A model generated the notes under the pieces. That model made no database searches. It saw only the letters and a program-made list of their open reading frames with translations, and was not told the origin of the DNA. The translations under genes were made by a program, and so were the position numbers. DNA of 64,000 bases from WHSW01 sp963828755 (GTDB lineage Bacteria; Actinomycetota; Thermoleophilia; Solirubrobacterales; 70-9): assembly GCA_963828755.1 (NCBI GenBank), contig CAWHFY010000017.1, positions 1 to 64,000 of the forward strand, in the 5' to 3' direction. The first letter of the stretch is position 1; each line of letters starts with the position of its first letter. Below, one piece after another: positions 25,960 to 34,704 of this stretch.

Positions 25960-27122
25960 TCGAGCTCAGCGACGAGCAGCGGCTGATCCAGGAAACGGCT
26001 CGCGAGTTCGTCGACAACGAGGTCATCCCGAGGGCTCGCGACTCTGACCGCGCCGAGAAGTTCGACATCGAGCTCGCGCGCCGACTCGGCGACATGGGCT
26101 ACCTCGGCGCCCCGGTCGCCGAGCAGTACGGCGGCCGGGGGCTCGACTTCACCGGGTACGGGCTGATCGTCGAGGAGATCGGGCGCGGAGATTCCGCGAT
26201 GCGGACGGTCGTCAGCGTCCAGACCTCGCTCGTCTGCGGCTCGATCGAGCGCTGGGGAGACGAGGCTCAGAAGCAGCGCTGGCTGCCGCGACTGACCTCG
26301 GGCGAGGCTTTCGGCTGCTTCGGGCTGACCGAGCCCGACACCGGCTCCGACGCGGCCAACCTGCGCACCCGGGCGGAGAAGATCGACGGCGGCTGGCGAA
26401 TCAGCGGCGGCAAGATGTGGATCTCGCTCGGCAACGTCGCCGAGGTCGCGCTGATCTTCGCCCAGACCGACCCCGAGAAAAAGCACAAGGGCCTCGCCTG
26501 CTTCCTCGTCCCGACCGACTCCGACGGCTTCTCGACCCAGGAGATCCACGGCAAGCTCGGCCTGCGGGCCTCCGACACCGCGGAGATCTCGCTCGACGGG
26601 GTCGAGGTGGGCGACGACGCGCTGATGGGCGAGGTCGGCGACGGCTTCAAGGTGGCGATGTCGGCGCTCGACTCGGGCCGTTACTCGGTCGCCGCGGGCT
26701 GCGTCGGGATCATCGAGGGCTGCGTGCAGGCCTCGGTCGCTTACGCCAAGGAGCGCAGGCAGTTCGACGTCCCGATCGCCAGCTTTCAACTCGTCCAGGA
26801 GATGATCGCCGACATGGTCGTGCGCCGCGACGCGGCCCGGATGCTGGTCCGCCGGGCCGGGCTGCTCAAGGACGCCCGCAAGCCGTCGACGATCGAGACG
26901 TCGGTGGCGAAGCTGTACGCGACCGAGTCCGCGGTCGAGGCGGCGAACCTCGCGATCCAGGTCCACGGCGGCTCCGGCTACGTCGACGACTACCCGGTCG
27001 AGCGCTACCTGCGCGACGCCCGCGTGACGACGCTCTACGAGGGCACCTCGCAGATCCAGAAGCTGATCATCGGTCGCGACGCGACCGGGATCAACGCGAT
27101 GGTGCCTGCGCCCGCCCGGTGA
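25956..27122 (+). CDS. Acyl-CoA dehydrogenase
   Basis: A 388-aa FAD enzyme oxidising acyl-CoA to trans-2-enoyl-CoA. Seen: FGCFGLTEPDTGSDAANLRT, KMWISLGNVAEVALIFAQT, the C-terminal signature RQFDVPIASFQLVQEMIADM and IQVHGGSGYVDDYPVERYLR. The catalytic Glu is E362 in TTLYEGTSQIQKLIIGRD, the short/branched-chain type position. The GTG start overlaps the previous stop, and its stop overlaps the hydratase start by 4 nt, giving a tight beta-oxidation operon. Chain-length specificity cannot be set. Confidence 0.92.
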   Translation: MIELSDEQRLIQETAREFVDNEVIPRARDSDRAEKFDIELARRLGDMGYLGAPVAEQYGGRGLDFTGYGLIVEEIGRGDSAMRTVVSVQTSLVCGSIERWGDEAQKQRWLPRLTSGEAFGCFGLTEPDTGSDAANLRTRAEKIDGGWRISGGKMWISLGNVAEVALIFAQTDPEKKHKGLACFLVPTDSDGFSTQEIHGKLGLRASDTAEISLDGVEVGDDALMGEVGDGFKVAMSALDSGRYSVAAGCVGIIEGCVQASVAYAKERRQFDVPIASFQLVQEMIADMVVRRDAARMLVRRAGLLKDARKPSTIETSVAKLYATESAVEAANLAIQVHGGSGYVDDYPVERYLRDARVTTLYEGTSQIQKLIIGRDATGINAMVPAPAR

Positions 27123-27889
27123 CGCCGCTGGTCGAAACGTCGATCGACGATCACGTCGCGCTCTGCCGGCTGAACCGCCCGGAGGCGCGCAACGCGCTCT
27201 CGCCCGAACTGATGGCCGACCTGGCCGAGCAACTCGAGCGCTTCGACGCCGACACCGAGGTGCGGTGCATCGTGATCGCCGGCTCCGACGACGTGTTCGC
27301 CGCCGGTGCCGACATCCGCGCGCTCTCCGAGCGCCAGTTCCAGGATGCCCTCTTTCACCCGGCGGCCGCGTTCTGGAAACGAGTCGCCGAGTGCCGCACG
27401 CCGCTCATCGCCGCGGTCTCGGGCTTTGCGCTCGGCGGCGGTTGCGAGCTGGCCCTGATCTGCGACATGATCGTGGCCTCGGAGACGGCCGAGTTCGGCC
27501 AGCCCGAGATCACCCTCGGGATCATCCCCGGAGGCGGCGGCACCCAGCGCCTCGCCCGCGCGGTCGGCAAGCAGCGGGCGATGGAGCTGATCCTCACCGG
27601 GCGCCGCTTCGACGCCGAGGAGGCGGCCCGGATGGGCATCGTCAACCAGGTCACCGGCAGGCGCGACTGGCTCTCGGCAGCGCTGGAGCTCGCCGCGCGG
27701 GTCGCCTCGCGCCCACCGCTCGCCTCGAAGCTCGCCAAGCAGGCGGTGCTCGCCGCCGAGGAGACCGGGCTGACGGCGGGTCTCGAGCACGAGCGTCGCC
27801 TGTACGAGCTCGCGATGGCGACCGAGGACCGGGTCGAGGGGATGCAGGCCTTCCTGGAGAAGCGCCGCCCCGAGTACCGCGGCCGGTGA
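27119..27889 (+). CDS. Enoyl-CoA hydratase/isomerase
   Basis: A 256-aa crotonase-fold enzyme from the GTG at 27119. The oxyanion-hole motif is SGFALGGGCELALICDM and the catalytic region is AEFGQPEITLGIIPGGGGTQ, with both acidic residues of true hydratases. SDDVFAAGADIRALSE marks the first oxyanion loop. It hydrates the enoyl-CoA product of the upstream dehydrogenase. Overlaps of 4 nt on both sides indicate a single operon. Confidence 0.92.
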   Translation: MTPLVETSIDDHVALCRLNRPEARNALSPELMADLAEQLERFDADTEVRCIVIAGSDDVFAAGADIRALSERQFQDALFHPAAAFWKRVAECRTPLIAAVSGFALGGGCELALICDMIVASETAEFGQPEITLGIIPGGGGTQRLARAVGKQRAMELILTGRRFDAEEAARMGIVNQVTGRRDWLSAALELAARVASRPPLASKLAKQAVLAAEETGLTAGLEHERRLYELAMATEDRVEGMQAFLEKRRPEYRGR

Positions 27890-29328
27890 GCGTGGCCGAA
27901 CGGGTCGGAGTCGCGGGCGCCGGGACGATGGGCGCCGGGATCGCGCAGCTCGCGGCGCTCGGCGGCTACGAGACGTTCCTCCACGACCCCGACGCAGCGG
28001 CGCTCGAGGGCGGGCTCGAGCGGCTGCGGGGTGACCTCGCAAAGGGCGTCGCGCGCGGTCGGTGGAGCGACGCGGCGGCCGCCGAGGCGACGACGCGGCT
28101 GCACGGGGTCGGCGAGCTCGAGGACCTCGGCGGCTGCGACCTGGTGGTCGAGGCGGCCCCCGAGGACGTCGAGCTGAAGCGCTCGTTGTTCGCGCGACTC
28201 GAGCGCGTCTGCGATCCCGACGCGGTGCTCGCAACCAACACCTCGTCGCTGTCGGTGACCGCGATTGCCGCCGGGGCGCAGCTGCCCGAGCGGATCTGTG
28301 GCATGCACTTCTTCAACCCCCCGGCGCTGATGCCGCTGGTCGAGGTGGTCGCCGGGGAGGCCACGGGCCCGGCCGCGCTCGAGCTCGCGACCGAGGTCGC
28401 CGAGCGCATGGGGCGCACGCCCGTGCGCGCCGCCGACGGGATCGGTTTCCTCGCCAACCGAGCCGCGCGGCCGTTCGGCCTCGAGGCGCTGAGGCTGCTC
28501 GGCGAGCGGATCGCCGAGGTTGACCAGATCGATCGGATCGTGCGGATCGGCGGCGGTTATCGGATGGGGCCGTTCGAGCTCCAGGACCTGATCGGGATCG
28601 ACGTAAACCTCAGCGTCGCCCGCTCGTTCTTCGACCAGAGCTTCGGCGAACCGCGCTGGCGCCCGCATCCGCTCCAGCAGCGGATCGTCGACTCGGGGCG
28701 GATCGGGCGCAAGGCCGGCGGCGGCTGGTACCGCTACGACGACGGCCCGCACCGCCCCGACGACCCTCCCCCGCTCCCGGCCCCGGCCTCGCCGCCGTCG
28801 CGGGACCCTGAGGTCGAGGCCGGCGTGCGCTGGGTCGCGCTGCCCGATCTGGAGCGCGCCACCGTGGTCGAGATCGCGGCACTGCCCGGCGGCGACCCGG
28901 CCGCGCTCGGCGCCGCCGGCCGCTACTTCACGGCGCTCGGAAAGCACGTCGAGTGCACGCCGGGCGAGGCCCCGGGGCTGGTGCTGGGCCGGATCGTCTG
29001 CCAACTCGTGAACGAGGCCTGCTTCGCCGCGGGCGAGGGGGTCGGGAGCCCGGACGACCTCGACACTGCCCTGCGCCTCGGCTTCAACCACCCGCGCGGC
29101 CCGTTCGAGTGGGGCCGCGAGATCGGCCCCGCGAACGTGCTAGCGACGCTCGAGGCGCTCAGCGCCGAGCTCGGTGCCGACCGTTACCGCCCGGCTCCCC
29201 TCCTGCGCCGCTGGGCCGTCGCCGGCGGTCCGGCTCCCGCCGCATTAGCGCGCGCGGGCTGCGGCCCTCGACCGCGAGGTAGGACCCGACCAGGATCAGA
29301 ACCAGGCCGCCAATCATCGCCGGCGTGA
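27886..29328 (+). CDS. 3-hydroxyacyl-CoA dehydrogenase (PaaH/PaaC-like, two C-terminal domains)
   Basis: About 455-480 aa, from the GTG at 27886. The NAD fold VGVAGAGTMGAGIAQLAALG leads, then VVEAAPEDVELKRSLFARLE, LATNTSSLSVTAIA and GMHFFNPPALMPLVEVV; two 3HCDH C-terminal domains follow (GIGFLANRAARPFGLEALRL; GRIVCQLVNEACFAAGEGVG). The double C-terminal domain is typical of PaaH-type monofunctional enzymes. The 3' end is uncertain: as read it overlaps the convergent EamA gene by 170 nt with an Arg/Pro-rich tail. A TAG one frame away at 29246-29248 suggests a frameshift and a true end near there. Confidence 0.85.
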   Translation: MSVAERVGVAGAGTMGAGIAQLAALGGYETFLHDPDAAALEGGLERLRGDLAKGVARGRWSDAAAAEATTRLHGVGELEDLGGCDLVVEAAPEDVELKRSLFARLERVCDPDAVLATNTSSLSVTAIAAGAQLPERICGMHFFNPPALMPLVEVVAGEATGPAALELATEVAERMGRTPVRAADGIGFLANRAARPFGLEALRLLGERIAEVDQIDRIVRIGGGYRMGPFELQDLIGIDVNLSVARSFFDQSFGEPRWRPHPLQQRIVDSGRIGRKAGGGWYRYDDGPHRPDDPPPLPAPASPPSRDPEVEAGVRWVALPDLERATVVEIAALPGGDPAALGAAGRYFTALGKHVECTPGEAPGLVLGRIVCQLVNEACFAAGEGVGSPDDLDTALRLGFNHPRGPFEWGREIGPANVLATLEALSAELGADRYRPAPLLRRWAVAGGPAPAALARAGCGPRPRGRTRPGSEPGRQSSPA

Positions 29329-30115
29329 TCCGCTCGTCCAGCAGCGTGACGCCGTAGACGACCGCGAACGCGGGCGCCAGGTAGGTGACGATGTATGTGC
29401 GCGCCGGGCCAACCGCGGCGATCAGCCAGTAGAAGATCGCGAACGCGATTCCGGTGCCCAGGATCCCGAGCACCGCGACCGCGGCAATCGGGCCGAGCGC
29501 GGGGGCCGAGTCCGGAAAGCCGATCACCGCGGCCGGGACGAGCAGCCCCGCGCCCGCGACGAGGACCCAGGCGGCGACGCCGATCGGCGGGCGGTCGGCG
29601 AGCCGGTGCTTCGCGAGCAGCGCGCCGATCGCGTACCCGAGGCCGGCGAGCAGCACGGCGAGCCCGCCGAGCAGCTGGTCGGCGGAGCCGACCAGGTCGA
29701 CGCCGAGCAGCAGCGCCACCCCGACGACGCCGAGAAGCACGCCGACCAGTCGCAGCCCCTCGGCGCGCTCGTCGGCGTCGAACCAGATCGCCAGCAGGGC
29801 CGTGAACAACGGCGCCGAGGCCACCAGGATCCCGGCGAGCGAACTCGAGATCTCCTGCTCGCCGGCGGCGATCAGGACGAACGGGCCCGAGACCTGGGTC
29901 GCGGCGACCGCGATCACCCAGCCGGCGCGCTGGCCGAAGCCGCCCAGCGCCCGGCGCCCGGCGGCGATGCCGACGAGGACGACGGCGGCGAAGGCGACCC
30001 GGCCGAAGGCGACCATTCCGGGCGAGAGGTCGCGCAGGCCGATCTTGATCAGCAGGTAGCTGCCGCCCCAGATCGCGCCGAGGATCAGCAGCAGGGTCCA
30101 GGCCCGGCGTCGCAT
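29159..30115 (-). CDS. EamA/DMT-family transporter
   Basis: About 290 aa of membrane core in the 10-helix EamA pattern: two repeats of five helices, starting LLLILGAIWGGSYLLIKIGL, the second repeat containing LGILGTGIAFAIFYWLIAAV and YLAPAFAVVYGVTLLDERIT. Family members export amino acids or metabolites. The core ends at GSYLAVEGRSPRA; the following 30 residues are basic and probably spurious, because a stop one frame away (complement of 29245-29247) would end it there if one extra base is present. Substrate unknown. Confidence 0.82.
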   Translation of the reverse strand: MRRRAWTLLLILGAIWGGSYLLIKIGLRDLSPGMVAFGRVAFAAVVLVGIAAGRRALGGFGQRAGWVIAVAATQVSGPFVLIAAGEQEISSSLAGILVASAPLFTALLAIWFDADERAEGLRLVGVLLGVVGVALLLGVDLVGSADQLLGGLAVLLAGLGYAIGALLAKHRLADRPPIGVAAWVLVAGAGLLVPAAVIGFPDSAPALGPIAAVAVLGILGTGIAFAIFYWLIAAVGPARTYIVTYLAPAFAVVYGVTLLDERITPAMIGGLVLILVGSYLAVEGRSPRALMRREPDRRRRPSGAGGEPGGNGRHRARR

Positions 30116-30194
30116 CCATTCAAGGTAGCCGCGGCAGGCTCGCGCCGAGTACGACGCGCTGGCCGAGGCCCGAGCGGGCGCGGACGGCGCCTAA

Positions 30195-31215
30195 CTACTC
30201 ACCGAGGGTCGGCGCGACCTCGATCGGCTCGCCCTGCGGCAGCCAATGCGCCTCCGGCGAGGGCGGCGTGTCGCGCAGGTACCACTCGGCGTCGAGGGCG
30301 CCCATGCAGCCGGTGCCGGCGGCGGTGACCGCCTGGCGGTAGGTGTGGTCGACGAGGTCGCCGACCGCGAACACCCCGTCGAGCTTGGTGCGGGTCGACT
30401 TGCCCTCGGTCAGCACGTAGCCGTCCTCGTCGGTCGGGACCTGCTCGGCGACCAGCTCGGAGCGCGGGATGTGGCCGATCGCGACGAAGGCCCCGCCGAC
30501 CTCCAGCTCCTCGGTCTCGCCGGTCTCCGCGTGGCGCAGGCGCACGGCGCGGAGCTTGCCGTCGTCACCGGCGATGAACTCCTCCGGCACGTACGGCGTC
30601 TTCAGCTTGATGTTCGGCCGCTCCCTAGCGCGGTCGAACATGATCTGCGAGGCTCGGAACTCGTCGCGGCGATGGACGATCGTCAGCTCGGAGGCGTACT
30701 TGGAGATGAAGATCGAGTCCTCCATCGCCGAGTCGCCGCCGCCGATGACCGCGACCTTCTGGCCGTTGAAGAAGGCTCCGTCGCAGACCCCGCAGGTGGA
30801 GACGCCGCGGCCGGAGAGCTCGAGCTCGCCCGGGAGGCCGAGCCGGCGCGGCTCGGCGCCCATGGCCAGGATCACGGCTCTTGGCGGAGTACACGTCGTC
30901 GCCGATGAAGATCCGCTGGACGCCACCGTCGGAGAGCTCGACCCGGTCCGCGTCGTCGGTGACGAAGCGGGTGCCGAACTTCTCAGCCTGAGCGCGGAAC
31001 TGGTTCATCATCTCCGGCCCCATGATCCCCTCCGGGTAGCCGGGGTAGTTCTCGACGTCGGTGGTGTTCTGAAGCTGGCCTCCCCATTGGAAGCCCTCGA
31101 TCACCAGCGGCTCGAGGTTGGCGCGTGCCGCGTACAGCGCCGCCGTGTAGCCGGCCGGGCCGCCGCCGAGGATGATCAGGTTCTCAGTCTTTCGTTGCTC
31201 GTCGTTCATATCCAT
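30195..31215 (-). CDS. trxB: Thioredoxin reductase (frameshifted)
   Basis: About 339 aa after correction. FAD fold NLIILGGGPAGYTAALYAAR; NADPH fold VAVIGGGDSAMEDSIFISKY; redox-active CGVC in VSTCGVCDGAFF; C-terminal GVFAVGDLVDHTYRQAVTAA. The frame changes near 30885: FIGDDVYSAK is followed one frame over by AVILAMGAEPRRLGLPGELE, one extra base. CGVC instead of CATC is a common variant. An AT-rich stretch (CATAAAGTAAAGTGATATAG, complement of 31231-31250) separates it from the flippase-like gene upstream and is a likely promoter. It reduces thioredoxin with NADPH in the cytoplasm. Confidence 0.93.
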
Positions 31216-31250
31216 GAGTCTTTCCGATGGGGATTCTATATCACTTTACT

Positions 31251-32441
31251 TTATGAAGTAATGGCGGATCCGGGAACCGGGTCGGTGAGCGAGCGGCGCT
31301 CCGGGCGACGCGTCTCCTCCCACTCGTGGACGGTCTTGCGAAGCTGCAGGAAGGCGACGACACCGGGCGGGATCGGGAGCCAGAAGGCCATGATCCGGTA
31401 GAGCAGGATCGCGGCGAAGATGTTGTGGACACCGAAGAGCGCGAAGGCGCCGAGCATCCCCGCGTCGACCCCTCCGACCCCGCCGGGGAGCGGGATCAGG
31501 TTGGCGAACATGCCGACGAAGAAGGCCTGGACGACGACCGCGAGCGGCACCGAGACCCCGAAGGCCCGGAACGAGGCCCAGAGGATCCCGATCTGAGCGG
31601 CCCAGAAACCGACCGCGCCGAGCAGCGCGAGCCCGCCGCGCGACGGCTCGCGGACGAACCGCAGGGCCTCCCGGGTGCCGACCGCGGCGGTCGCCGGGAC
31701 GGTCGCCAGGCGGCGCGCGATGCGGCCGGTCAGCTTCTCCTGCGAAGCCCCCGAGAAGCGACGCTCGAGATCCCCCGGGACCAGCGACATCAGCAGGAAG
31801 ACGAGGATCACCCCGCCGGCGATCGCGGCCGGGACGATCGTCATGCCCGGCGGCGCCGGGCCGCTGAAGACGCCGGTGCTCATCAGGATCCCGTTGATCA
31901 CCAGGGTGACCATGTACACCGCGTACAGCAGGACGAGAAAGGCGACCATCCGCGCGGCGGTCTCCTTGCGCGGCATCCCGGCCTTGCGAAGCGCCCAGTA
32001 GGTGAGGACGATGCCGCCGGCGCCGCCGGCCGAGAACAGCCGGGTCGCCGCGAGGCCGGCCATCGTGATGTCGTAGGAGTCCTTCCAACGCAGCTTCACC
32101 CGCTCGCCGACGACGCCGCGAAACAGGGCCACGTAGGCGCCGAACATGACCACGGCGAACCCGAACGAGACCGCGACCCAGACGGGCTTGGCGTCGCCGA
32201 GCTTGGCGCTTGCGTTCTGGTCGGCAACCAGCTTCGGCAGCAGCACGTAGATGCCGACGACGAGCACGAGGATGATCAGCGCCGACTGCGCGAGGCGCTT
32301 GGGGTTCTCGAAGAACGACGGCTCGTAGTCCTCCTCGTCGTCGTCCTCGTCGGACTCGACCCCAGGCTCGGCAGCCGTATCCGTCAGCATCTTTTCGAGC
32401 TCATCCCCCTTGTCACGATCGGTCGGATCAGGGCTCCCCAT
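31251..32441 (-). CDS. Flippase-like integral membrane protein (LPG synthase TM/AglD family)
   Basis: A 396-aa protein with a very acidic cytoplasmic N-terminus (ESDEDDDEEDYEPSFFE) and about eight transmembrane helices. The family signature region is visible as ATRLFSAGGAGGIVLTYWAL and FANLIPLPGGVGGVDAGMLG, the latter the conserved P-x-P-G-G-x-G loop of LPG_synthase_TM/UPF0104 proteins. Such proteins are lysylphosphatidylglycerol synthase membrane domains or lipid flippase-like partners; no aminoacyl transfer domain is fused. It lies 48 nt after a PAP2 gene on the same strand, so a lipid role for the pair is plausible. Confidence 0.82.
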   Translation of the reverse strand: MGSPDPTDRDKGDELEKMLTDTAAEPGVESDEDDDEEDYEPSFFENPKRLAQSALIILVLVVGIYVLLPKLVADQNASAKLGDAKPVWVAVSFGFAVVMFGAYVALFRGVVGERVKLRWKDSYDITMAGLAATRLFSAGGAGGIVLTYWALRKAGMPRKETAARMVAFLVLLYAVYMVTLVINGILMSTGVFSGPAPPGMTIVPAAIAGGVILVFLLMSLVPGDLERRFSGASQEKLTGRIARRLATVPATAAVGTREALRFVREPSRGGLALLGAVGFWAAQIGILWASFRAFGVSVPLAVVVQAFFVGMFANLIPLPGGVGGVDAGMLGAFALFGVHNIFAAILLYRIMAFWLPIPPGVVAFLQLRKTVHEWEETRRPERRSLTDPVPGSAITS

Positions 32442-32489
32442 CCAGGTTCATCCTCGCAGGCCCGCCCGTCGATACGCCGTCAGGCGCGC

Positions 32490-33493
32490 TCAGGCCGCGT
32501 TGGCAACTTGCTCGAGGCGGCGCAGGACGCGGTTCACGGCCTCGACCGCGGGCTCGGCCAGCGGCTCGCCGGCGCGGACCGCCGCGACCAGCGCGGCGCC
32601 CGCGATCAGGTCGGTCACGTAATGCTCGCCGAGGTAGACGAGCGCGAAGGCGAGCGTCCCCGCGTACCCCCAGCCGATCGCCCCCGGGATCCGTCCCGCC
32701 TCGCGCAGGTGGATCGCTGCCATCAGCGAGGTGGCGAAGTGAAGCGAGGGCATCGCCGCCCACGGGTTGCCGTTGAACCGGTCATAGAGCGGCTCCCAGG
32801 CCTGGCGCCACACCTGCTCGCCGGCGTCGACCATGATCCTCCGGACCTCGATCCCCTCCGCCTCGGCGACCTCGGCGGCGACGTGCTCGACGGGCGGGTC
32901 GATGTAGCCCTGCTCGGCCGACCACCACGGCGGCGCCGTCGGGACGGCGAAGTACACGGCGCAGCCGAGGTCGTAGGTGGCGGCGAGCTGTCGCGCGGCG
33001 CGCGGGAAGCGGTCCGGGTGGCGCGCCTGGACGAAGAGCAGCGAGGCGTGCGGCTCCATGAACCAGACCCAGTGGACGGCCGAGAGCAGGCGGTCGAGCG
33101 CCGTCACGCGCCCGGGGCGGCTGAAGGTGCGCTGCAGGCGGGCGTTCGGCAGCTCGGCCGAGCCCGAGCGCGCGGTCGATCACGATCGGGTAGCGGATCC
33201 GCAGCCGGCGCCCGCAGCGCCGCCGGATCGTCGTAGGGGAGCTCGTGGGCCATCACGAACCCCCACATCTGGACGAGGTACAGGAGGATGTCGCGACCAC
33301 GGGTGCGCGGACGCAGGACGGCGACCGCCATCGGCCCGGCGACCAAGGCGCCGACGGTCAGACTCGCCGGGATCTCGCGCTTGCGGCGGAGCACCGGCAG
33401 CACGAAGGCGGCGGCGAGCACCCCGGCGGCCGCGACGCGGACCGCGGTCCGCTGCGTGGGCGAGGGGCGGCGCGAGAGGCGTGGCGGGCGCAA
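32490..33493 (-). CDS. PAP2-superfamily membrane phosphatase/inositolphosphotransferase-like (two frameshifts)
   Basis: About 333 aa after removing two extra bases. The TTG at 33493 begins LRPPRLSRRPSPTQRTAVRV. Frame breaks near 33205 and 33160 interrupt DDPAALRARLRIRYPIVIDR and LGLGELPNARLQRTFSRPGR; both are repaired by one base each. The active-site motifs are intact: AMPSLHFATSLMAAIHL (C2) and LGEHYVTDLIAGAAL (C3, His and Asp). The N-terminal half resembles the Aur1/Ipt1-type PAP2 proteins of actinobacteria. Likely acts on a phospholipid or prenyl phosphate at the outer membrane face. Downstream is the flippase-like gene. Confidence 0.8.
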
Positions 33494-33786
33494 GGCGGGG
33501 CGAGTGTAATCGCCGCCGCTCGCCGTCGCCGCTCGCCGCTCGTATCGTCCGCCGCATGAGCCCAGAGCACGCGAGTGGCGGGGTTTGACGGCGCGGTCGC
33601 CGACGTCCGTCGATCGGCGCGGCACGGCATCGATCCAGCGGGCCGAACCCGAGCTCGGCTGGGCCGCGAATCGCTCTCGATCGCGGTCTGGAGCGGTGCG
33701 CGGCGTGGGCGCGCGAGCGTGGCCTCGCGCCCGCGATCGCGGCCGGCGACGGTAGACCGCCGCTTGGCGATTAGAATGGCGCCGCC
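33494..33786. other. Divergent intergenic region without a gene
   Basis: This 293-bp gap separates the PAP2 gene (-) from the oxidase-like operon (+) and should hold both promoters. Short Arg-rich frames cross it without motifs. AGAATGGCGCCGCC just before the TTG at 33787 shows no strong ribosome site. Confidence 0.4.
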
Positions 33787-34704
33787 TTGAGCCGTCGGAC
33801 CATCCTGCTCGCCGCCACCACCGCCGTGCTCGCGCTCGCGTGGGCGGCGGCCCCTGCCTACGCGGTCGACCTCGCGCCGCCGGAGCCGCACTCGCCGAAC
33901 GCGGAGACGATCCACTCCAGCTACGTGGTGATGTTCGTGGTCACGATCGCGGTCATCCTGGCCGTCAACGTCGCCCTGATCGCTGCTGTCGTCCGCTTCC
34001 GCGAGCGTCGCGGGGTCGAGCCAGCCCGCTTTGCCGCCGGCCGCGGCGCGCTGCGCCCGGTGATCGGCGTACTCAGCGTCCTGGCGGTCGCGATCTTCGT
34101 CTACGGCGTGATCCAGACCGACGACGCGCGCACGATCGAGCCGAGCGGACCTGACGGGTTGACCTCGAACCCGACCGCCCAGGTGGGGATCAAGGGCCTG
34201 TCGCCGTTCGCGACCACCGACGACGAGCAGTCCGCGACCGGCTCGTTGCCGGTCGGCGGCTCAGAGCCGACCGAGTCGGCGCCGCTGCAGATCGACGCGA
34301 TCGCGCAGCAGTGGCTGTGGCGCTTCGAGTACCCGGGCGGGCGTCCCGGCGCTCGCACCTTCTCGTACGGCGAGCTGGTCGTCCCGGTCGACACCACCGT
34401 CATCCTCAACATCACCTCGACCGACGTGCTCCACAGCTGGCACGTTCCGGCGCTCGGCGGCCAGGTTCAGGCATCGCCCGGCGAGGTCGTGCAGACCTGG
34501 TTCAAGGCCGACTCGGTCGGCCGGTACTCGGGCTCTTCGACCGTGTTCTCCGGGACCAGCTTCCCGGCGATGCGCTCCTGGGTCCGGGTCGTGACGGTGC
34601 CCGAGTACGAGGCCTACATCAAGGACCTCGGCGCCCAGCTCGACAAGGCCCAGACGACCGTGCTCGACGTGCAGCAGAGCGCGAGTGAAGCGACCGCCCC
34701 ATGA
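33787..34704 (+). CDS. Cytochrome c/quinol oxidase subunit II-like protein lacking the CuA site
   Basis: A 305-aa protein from the TTG at 33787. A signal-like helix (residues about 5-24) and two more helices (about 44-66 and 86-106) precede a cupredoxin domain containing DAIAQQWLWRFEYPGGRPGA and TDVLHSWHVPALGGQVQASP. The first CuA His (H216) is kept. Where CuA proteins have C-x-E-x-C-x3-H-x2-M, this one reads YSGSSTVFSGTSFPAM (247-262): Cys, Glu, Cys and His become S251, V253, S255 and F259; only M262 remains. Loss of CuA is known for quinol oxidases such as CyoA. It overlaps the subunit I-like gene by 4 nt, which itself lacks heme ligands. Confidence 0.85.
   Translation: MSRRTILLAATTAVLALAWAAAPAYAVDLAPPEPHSPNAETIHSSYVVMFVVTIAVILAVNVALIAAVVRFRERRGVEPARFAAGRGALRPVIGVLSVLAVAIFVYGVIQTDDARTIEPSGPDGLTSNPTAQVGIKGLSPFATTDDEQSATGSLPVGGSEPTESAPLQIDAIAQQWLWRFEYPGGRPGARTFSYGELVVPVDTTVILNITSTDVLHSWHVPALGGQVQASPGEVVQTWFKADSVGRYSGSSTVFSGTSFPAMRSWVRVVTVPEYEAYIKDLGAQLDKAQTTVLDVQQSASEATAP

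Noticed and set aside
27355..29091. Minus-strand open frame of about 580 codons antisense to the beta-oxidation genes
   Set aside because: Shadow frame with repetitive Arg/Asp/Gly composition; the plus strand encodes hydratase and dehydrogenase motifs.
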